NCBI GenBank assembly: GCA_042091275.1
Contig: JBELHR010000031.1
Span: 1 to 20,259 of the forward strand
From: JBELHR01 sp042091275
GTDB taxonomy: Bacteria > Bacteroidota > Bacteroidia > Flavobacteriales > Flavobacteriaceae
Direction: 5' to 3'
DNA length: 20,259 nucleotides
How positions within the stretch are numbered: position 1 is the first letter of the stretch; each line of letters opens with the position of its first letter. The notes beneath the pieces are model-generated. The model was not told the origin of the DNA. It was given only the letters and a program-made list of their open reading frames with translations, and made no database searches. Shown here one piece after another: positions 16,145 to 20,259 of the stretch. The translations under genes and the position numbers were made by a program.

Positions 16145-16152
16145 CAAATTTA
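16145..16152 (-). promoter_or_regulatory. -7-like element (TAAATTTG) for phoH-purC
   Basis: On the minus strand TAAATTTG (16152-16145) matches TAnnTTTG exactly, 28 bases upstream of the TTG start of phoH. No clear -33 TTG precedes it. Assignment rests on the -7 match and position. Confidence 0.4.
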
Positions 16153-16200
16153 AGTAATAAATCGCTACCTAAAAACGAAAATACTGAAAACATCAACTAC

Positions 16201-17037
16201 ATGCCCATTATAACCTTAACCACTGACTTCGGGACCAAAGACCACTTTGTTGCAGCGGTAAAAGGAGCTATTTTAAGCGAAAATTATGATGCCAAAATCG
16301 TTGATATCAGTCACGAAATTAGCCCCTTCAATCTTATTGAAACCGGCTATATTGTAAAAAACGCGTACAAGAGCTTCCCGAAAGGTTCTATTCATATCAT
16401 CGGAGTAGATTCCGAGCTAAATGAAGATTGCAAGCATATAGGTTTAAAGTTTGATGGGCATTTCTTTATTTGTCCAGACAACGGAATTATGCCTTATATC
16501 ACAAAAGACGCTGTGATTGAAGAATTGGTAGAAATCAATATTCACGACCGCGTGGAAACCTCTTTTCCTGTTTTAGATGTATTTGTAAAAGTTGCTGCTC
16601 ATATCGAAAGAGGCGGAAAGTTGGCCGTGATAGGAAAACCATTGGCTGAGTTGACTCCTGGTCACGATCTTCAGCCCATAGTTCGCAAAGAGTCCGACAC
16701 CATTATCGCCCATGTCATTTATATTGACAATTACGGAAATGCAGTTACTAATCTCTCTAAAGAGCTCTTTGAATTTGTGGGAAAAAACCGCAAGTTTACC
16801 ATACATGCCGGATATCATTCTTTTAACAAAATAACACATCGCTATAGCGATGTAGTGAATTTCGATCTTCCAAAAGAAAAAAGGCATTTTGACGGCACCA
16901 AGATTGCCTTGTTTAACATTGCAGACCTTTTGGAGATTGCCATTTACAGAAGCAACCTCAAAACCGTGGGCGGTGCTTCTACCCTATTGGGTTTAGATGA
17001 AAAAAGTTCCATTCGCATAACCTTTAAAGCAGAATGA
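16201..17037 (+). CDS. SAM hydroxide adenosyltransferase / SAM hydrolase-like protein (DUF62)
   Basis: A 278-residue member of the DUF62 / fluorinase-chlorinase superfamily, whose characterised non-halogenating members split S-adenosylmethionine with water to adenosine and methionine. Visible features: N-terminal LTTDFGTKDHF with D9, DISHEISPFN (35-44), GVDSELN (68-74), FICPDNGI (89-96), and a C-terminal domain with VIYIDNYGNAVTNL and the end VGGASTLLGL. The usual Asp-Arg-His triad is incomplete: D70 aligns with the Asp, but the Arg position is C77 or K78 (DCKHI) and the His position is P123 (SFPVLDVF instead of an FHGRD-like motif). Activity may therefore differ. The stop overlaps the gldF ATG (ATGA), so it is coupled to the gliding ABC genes. 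Confidence 0.88.
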   Translation: MPIITLTTDFGTKDHFVAAVKGAILSENYDAKIVDISHEISPFNLIETGYIVKNAYKSFPKGSIHIIGVDSELNEDCKHIGLKFDGHFFICPDNGIMPYITKDAVIEELVEINIHDRVETSFPVLDVFVKVAAHIERGGKLAVIGKPLAELTPGHDLQPIVRKESDTIIAHVIYIDNYGNAVTNLSKELFEFVGKNRKFTIHAGYHSFNKITHRYSDVVNFDLPKEKRHFDGTKIALFNIADLLEIAIYRSNLKTVGGASTLLGLDEKSSIRITFKAE

Positions 17038-17753
17038 AGGCAATACTATTTAAAGACATAAGTCAATTTGTGACAAGCAGCACAGGACTCCTGATCAGCT
17101 GTCTTTTTTTGATCTGCTCTGGTCTCGTCTTTTGGGTACTACCCGGAAACTACAATATCTTGGAAGGAGGCTTCGCTCAGCTCAGCCCTTTCTTCGATCT
17201 AGCTCCTTGGTTATTTTGCCTACTCATTCCAGCTTTGACCATGAAGATTTTTGCCGAGGAAAAAAACGGAGAAACTCTCAGTCTAATCCGAACATTACCC
17301 CTATCTAATGAACAGATAATTTGGGCGAAATTTTCAGGAATTTTTATCGTTTGTATCCTACTTATAAGTCCTCTCGGTATTTACCTCTTTAGCATAAACC
17401 AACTTGCCTTAGATGCCTCTCAAATTGATTTAGCGGCAATTACAGGTTCATTTTTAGGACTTTTATTTAGCCTGGGAAGTATGATCAGCCTCAGTATCAT
17501 AGCCTGTTTAATCAGCAAATCCAATTTGGCCGCACTCGTTCTAGGGTGGATTATATGTCTGTTTATGTATTATGGATGGACCTATATAGATCTGCTCACT
17601 GAAAACGCAAGTGGGGTATCTAACCTCGGGCTCTATAAGCATTATCAGAGTATTTCCCGCGGAGTCTTAGACCTCAGAGACCTGCTGTATTTTGCGCTTG
17701 TAACGATAACCGGACTAGTAATCTCAACTTATAGACTAGGACATGAACAATAA
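17034..17753 (+). CDS. gldF: gliding motility-associated ABC transporter permease GldF
   Basis: A 239-residue integral membrane protein with about six helices (near residues 17-37, 55-72, 97-122, 135-160, 165-186, 214-233), of the ABC-2 permease type. GldF pairs with GldG and an ATPase, GldA, which is not in this window. In Flavobacterium johnsoniae this transporter is needed for gliding. The stretch AEEKNGETLSLIRTLPLSNEQIIWAK (in two parts, residues 74-99) after helix 2 is the hallmark of this permease type: a cytosolic coupling segment with EE and a TLP motif. It starts in the ATGA overlap with DUF62 and overlaps gldG by 11 bp. gldF and gldG also occur in non-gliding Bacteroidota, so motility is not proven. 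Confidence 0.9.
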   Translation: MKAILFKDISQFVTSSTGLLISCLFLICSGLVFWVLPGNYNILEGGFAQLSPFFDLAPWLFCLLIPALTMKIFAEEKNGETLSLIRTLPLSNEQIIWAKFSGIFIVCILLISPLGIYLFSINQLALDASQIDLAAITGSFLGLLFSLGSMISLSIIACLISKSNLAALVLGWIICLFMYYGWTYIDLLTENASGVSNLGLYKHYQSISRGVLDLRDLLYFALVTITGLVISTYRLGHEQ

Positions 17754-19362
17754 ATACAACCTTAAAATTTGGATTGGCTGTTTGGTATTGTTCGCACTAT
17801 CACTAGCAAAACCCATGCGATGGGATCTTACAAAAGGAGATCGATACACTTTGAGCGAAACGAGTAAAAGTCAGGCTTATAAAATTCAAGATGCTGTCAA
17901 AATAAGTGTTTATTTGGAAGGAGATTTTCCAGCGGAATTCAAACAACTTCAAATCGAAACAGACCAGCTTTTAGTGGAATATCGCAACGCAAACAAAGCA
18001 ATACGATATGAATTTGTAAATCCAAAATCAAGGGAACAAGAACTGCAAAATCTCGGAATGCAACCCAGCATTCTCACCGTGGAGAAAAACGGTGTGTTTT
18101 CGGAGCAAACCATATTCCCATTTGCCGAGATACGATCTGGAGACAAAGTCGAAATTGTAAATCTTTTAAAAGACAATAGCACAAATAACCAAATTGAAGA
18201 ATCTATTTCTAGTCTCGAATATAAATTCACAAATGCCCTCGCCAAATTGAGCGATAAAAAAACTAAGAAAATTGCTGTTTTATCAGGGAACTCCGAAAGT
18301 TCCGACCTACTCCTATACGATTTACTCAGTGAGGTTTCTCAAAAGTATTTTTTAGCTAAGTTTACTTTGGACAGTGCAAAAACGGCAGCAGCTAAGACCC
18401 TAGAACAAATTCTAGAATACGACTTGCTATTGATTTCCAATCCAAAGGAAACGTTTACGCCTTCCGAAAAATTCATTTTGGACCAATATCAAATAGCAGG
18501 AGGAAATACACTTTGGATGGTAGACCAGGTACAATCGTCTTTAGACAGCCTTATGCAAAGCGGAGAGAGCCTTAGTTTCCCCAATAACCTAGGTTTGGAA
18601 GACCTGTTTTTCGCCTATGGTTTTCGCCTACAAAATAAGCTGATCAAAGATCTATACAGCTCCAAAATACCATTGGCCACCGGGAATTCTGGCAAGCAAA
18701 CCCAATACCAACTCATCAACTGGCCATTTCACAATCTAGCCTTGTCCGGCGACACAGATAACATTATTTCCAGCGGTCTAAATTGGGTGGATCTCGCCTA
18801 CAGCAGTCCTATAGAACTTTTAAATAATTCCCTAGAAAAAACAATTCTCTTGCAGAGCTCTGACAAGGTTGTCACAGAGAGCAGTCCCGGACTTATCAGT
18901 CTTAACAAGCTCAGAAAAAACAAAGAATCCGATTATAATCAAGGACCATTTCCGCTAGCCATACTTTTGGAAGGACAATTTCGTTCTGCCTATGAGTTTA
19001 GGACTAAGCCTTTCCAAAGCGATGCCGTCCTAACTGCTCCTGGCAAACTAATTTTAATCTCTGACGGTAGTATCGCAGAAAATAAATTTCAAAACGACAG
19101 GCCAGTTCCTTTGGGGACTAATCTATGGACCAAGGAAGTATTTGACAATAAAAATTTCCTTCTGAACTCCATTGACTACCTCTGTGGAGAGGAGAGTATC
19201 TTAGATCTGAGAAACAAAAAGCTGGTGTTCGCCCCAATAAACAAAGAAAAAGCCTTTGACGAAGGAGTTTTTTGGAGATACTTAAACCTCCTATTCCCGT
19301 TGGGATTACTATTGTTAAGCTTCGTTTTATTTAACTTTTTTTATAGAAAAAACTATATCTAA
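17743..19362 (+). CDS. gldG: gliding motility-associated ABC transporter auxiliary protein GldG
   Basis: A 539-residue protein with an N-terminal membrane anchor (about residues 8-24, LKIWIGCLVLFALSLAK), a large periplasmic part, and a C-terminal membrane helix (about 511-532, LNLLFPLGLLLLSFVLFNFF) ending in basic FYRKNYI. After the first helix comes MRWDLTKGDRYTLSETS, diagnostic for GldG and related ABC auxiliary proteins, then a thioredoxin-like or GATase-like periplasmic domain (VKISVYLEGDFPAEFKQL; KKIAVLSGNSE; LLISNPKETFTPSEKFILDQY). Length is close to F. johnsoniae GldG (about 560, from memory). It forms the GldFG transporter part with gldF, which it overlaps by 11 bp. The cargo of the transporter is unknown. 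Confidence 0.9.
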   Translation: MNNKYNLKIWIGCLVLFALSLAKPMRWDLTKGDRYTLSETSKSQAYKIQDAVKISVYLEGDFPAEFKQLQIETDQLLVEYRNANKAIRYEFVNPKSREQELQNLGMQPSILTVEKNGVFSEQTIFPFAEIRSGDKVEIVNLLKDNSTNNQIEESISSLEYKFTNALAKLSDKKTKKIAVLSGNSESSDLLLYDLLSEVSQKYFLAKFTLDSAKTAAAKTLEQILEYDLLLISNPKETFTPSEKFILDQYQIAGGNTLWMVDQVQSSLDSLMQSGESLSFPNNLGLEDLFFAYGFRLQNKLIKDLYSSKIPLATGNSGKQTQYQLINWPFHNLALSGDTDNIISSGLNWVDLAYSSPIELLNNSLEKTILLQSSDKVVTESSPGLISLNKLRKNKESDYNQGPFPLAILLEGQFRSAYEFRTKPFQSDAVLTAPGKLILISDGSIAENKFQNDRPVPLGTNLWTKEVFDNKNFLLNSIDYLCGEESILDLRNKKLVFAPINKEKAFDEGVFWRYLNLLFPLGLLLLSFVLFNFFYRKNYI

Positions 19363-19367
19363 AATCT

Positions 19368-19375
19368 TAATTTAG
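19368..19375 (+). promoter_or_regulatory. possible -7 element (TAATTTAG) before the DUF2911 gene
   Basis: TAATTTAG differs from TAnnTTTG at one base and lies 27 bases before the ATG at 19403. No -33 TTG is visible. The same octamer precedes the DUF4294 gene at 862-869. Read-through from gldFG is the alternative. Confidence 0.22.
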
Positions 19376-19402
19376 GGCAAAAATTTAATCAAAAACTTTA
19401 TC

Positions 19403-20242
19403 ATGAAAAATTTAATGTTAGCTGTATTCGCTCTATGCGTATTTAGTGCTCAAGCGCAAATAACAGCACCTCAACCAAGTCCAGCTGCAAAAATAGAACA
19501 GATGGTAGGACTGACAGATGTTCACATCGAGTATTCTAGACCAGCGGCAAACGGGAGAGTTGTTTTTGGAAACCTAGTGCCTTACGGAAAAGTTTGGAGA
19601 ACAGGAGCTAATGAAAACACAAAGATCACCTTTACGGATGATGTGCAGATAGATGGTAAGGATCTGAAAAAAGGAACTTATGCGCTTTATACTATTCCAA
19701 ATGAAACAAACTGGGATATTATTTTTTATAACGACGCTACAAACTGGGGAACTCCTCGAGCGTGGGACGAATCTAAGGTTGCTTTGAAAACAAATGTAAA
19801 TGCTACAAAAACGGTTTGGGATTTTGAGCGTTTTACAATTGCTGTGGATGATATGACCAATGACGATGCAATGGTTAGAATGATGTGGGAAAATGCAATG
19901 GTTAGCTTTAAAGTGACTGTTCCTACAGATATGAAAACAATGGCTAGCATCGATGCAACGATGAGTGGACCAAGTGCAAATGACTATTTTAACGCTGCGA
20001 GTTATTACCACGAAGCTGGAAAGGATTTAAACACAGCTATGGGTTATGCTCAAAAAGCTGTTGAGATGAATCCAAATGCTTTTTGGATGTTTAGAAGACT
20101 TTCTTTGATCCAAGCAGACTTAGGTATGACAAGTGATGCCATTTCAACTGCAGAGACTTCCCTATCTCTAGCTAAAAAAGCTGGAAATGCAGACTATGTA
20201 AAAATGAATGAAGATTCTATCAAAGAATGGTCGGGTAAATAA
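19403..20242 (+). CDS. secreted DUF2911 protein with C-terminal TPR-like region
   Basis: A 279-residue protein. The first 19 residues (MKNLMLAVFALCVFSAQAQ) are a signal peptide with likely cleavage at AQA or AQAQ. Residues 20-165 are DUF2911, a domain common in Bacteroidota with unknown function; visible marks are SRPAANGRVVFGNLVPYGK, VWRTGANENTKITF and GTYALYTIPN, then WDIIFYNDATNWG. Residues 190-275 form helical pairs resembling a TPR unit (YFNAASYYHEAGKDLNTAMG; A..KAVEMNPNAFWMFRRL). It probably acts in the periplasm or outside. It is 40 bases after gldG on the same strand; cotranscription is possible. The gene is complete, with stop TAA at 20240-20242 and 17 bases left to the edge, in which nothing is seen. 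Confidence 0.88.
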   Translation: MKNLMLAVFALCVFSAQAQITAPQPSPAAKIEQMVGLTDVHIEYSRPAANGRVVFGNLVPYGKVWRTGANENTKITFTDDVQIDGKDLKKGTYALYTIPNETNWDIIFYNDATNWGTPRAWDESKVALKTNVNATKTVWDFERFTIAVDDMTNDDAMVRMMWENAMVSFKVTVPTDMKTMASIDATMSGPSANDYFNAASYYHEAGKDLNTAMGYAQKAVEMNPNAFWMFRRLSLIQADLGMTSDAISTAETSLSLAKKAGNADYVKMNEDSIKEWSGK

Positions 20243-20259
20243 ACTCGAATTTAAACCTA

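Noticed and set aside
19574..20011. Frame of 145 codons antisense to the DUF2911 gene
   Set aside because: It is Ile/Cys/His/Ser-rich with no recognisable domain, and is fully explained by the DUF2911 coding sequence on the other strand.

Overview
The window looks like a chromosomal segment of a Bacteroidota bacterium, most likely of the class Flavobacteriia. The evidence is the gene content: DUF4294, gldF/gldG gliding-type ABC transporter genes, DUF2911, and a Bacteroidota-type P-II protein. It also has AT-rich leaders without clear Shine-Dalgarno sequences and Bacteroidota-style promoters (-33 TTG, -7 TAnnTTTG; the best is in front of gltB). No mobile element, rRNA, tRNA, CRISPR array or phage gene was seen, and no stretch over 300 bases lacks a gene. 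The longest gaps are 5287-5525 and 8122-8289.

Layout. Bases 1-853 (minus) hold the 5' end of an exported protein gene and a DUF4294 gene. Bases 944-2577 (plus) hold an M42 aminopeptidase coupled to a NUDIX hydrolase. Acetyl-CoA synthetase (acs, minus) converges on the NUDIX gene, and the two 3' ends overlap by 23 bp. A TauE/SafE-type permease (4528-5286, plus) diverges from acs.

Bases 5526-14219 (plus) form a nitrogen-assimilation block: outer-membrane porin, P-II signal protein and Amt ammonium channel, then a strong terminator, then gltB-gltD (GOGAT) from its own promoter. Porin and Amt would bring ammonium across the outer and inner membranes, P-II would gate Amt, and GOGAT would make glutamate from glutamine and 2-oxoglutarate. 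Glutamine synthetase is not in the window.

phoH-purC (minus) converges on gltD with a 12 bp overlap that is itself a perfect palindrome. phoH probably starts at TTG. Divergent from it is an overlapping run, SAM hydroxide adenosyltransferase-like (DUF62)-gldF-gldG, followed by a secreted DUF2911 protein that ends 17 bases before the right edge.

Most of this is core metabolism, and I do not see a clearly new multi-gene system. The points most worth following up are: the DUF62 protein lacks two of three canonical catalytic-triad residues and is translationally coupled to gldFG; the P-II T-loop is shortened and lacks the usual Gln39; a cluster of CCC/GGG palindromes precedes the porin-glnB-amtB operon; and two -7-like elements face each other between phoH and DUF62.
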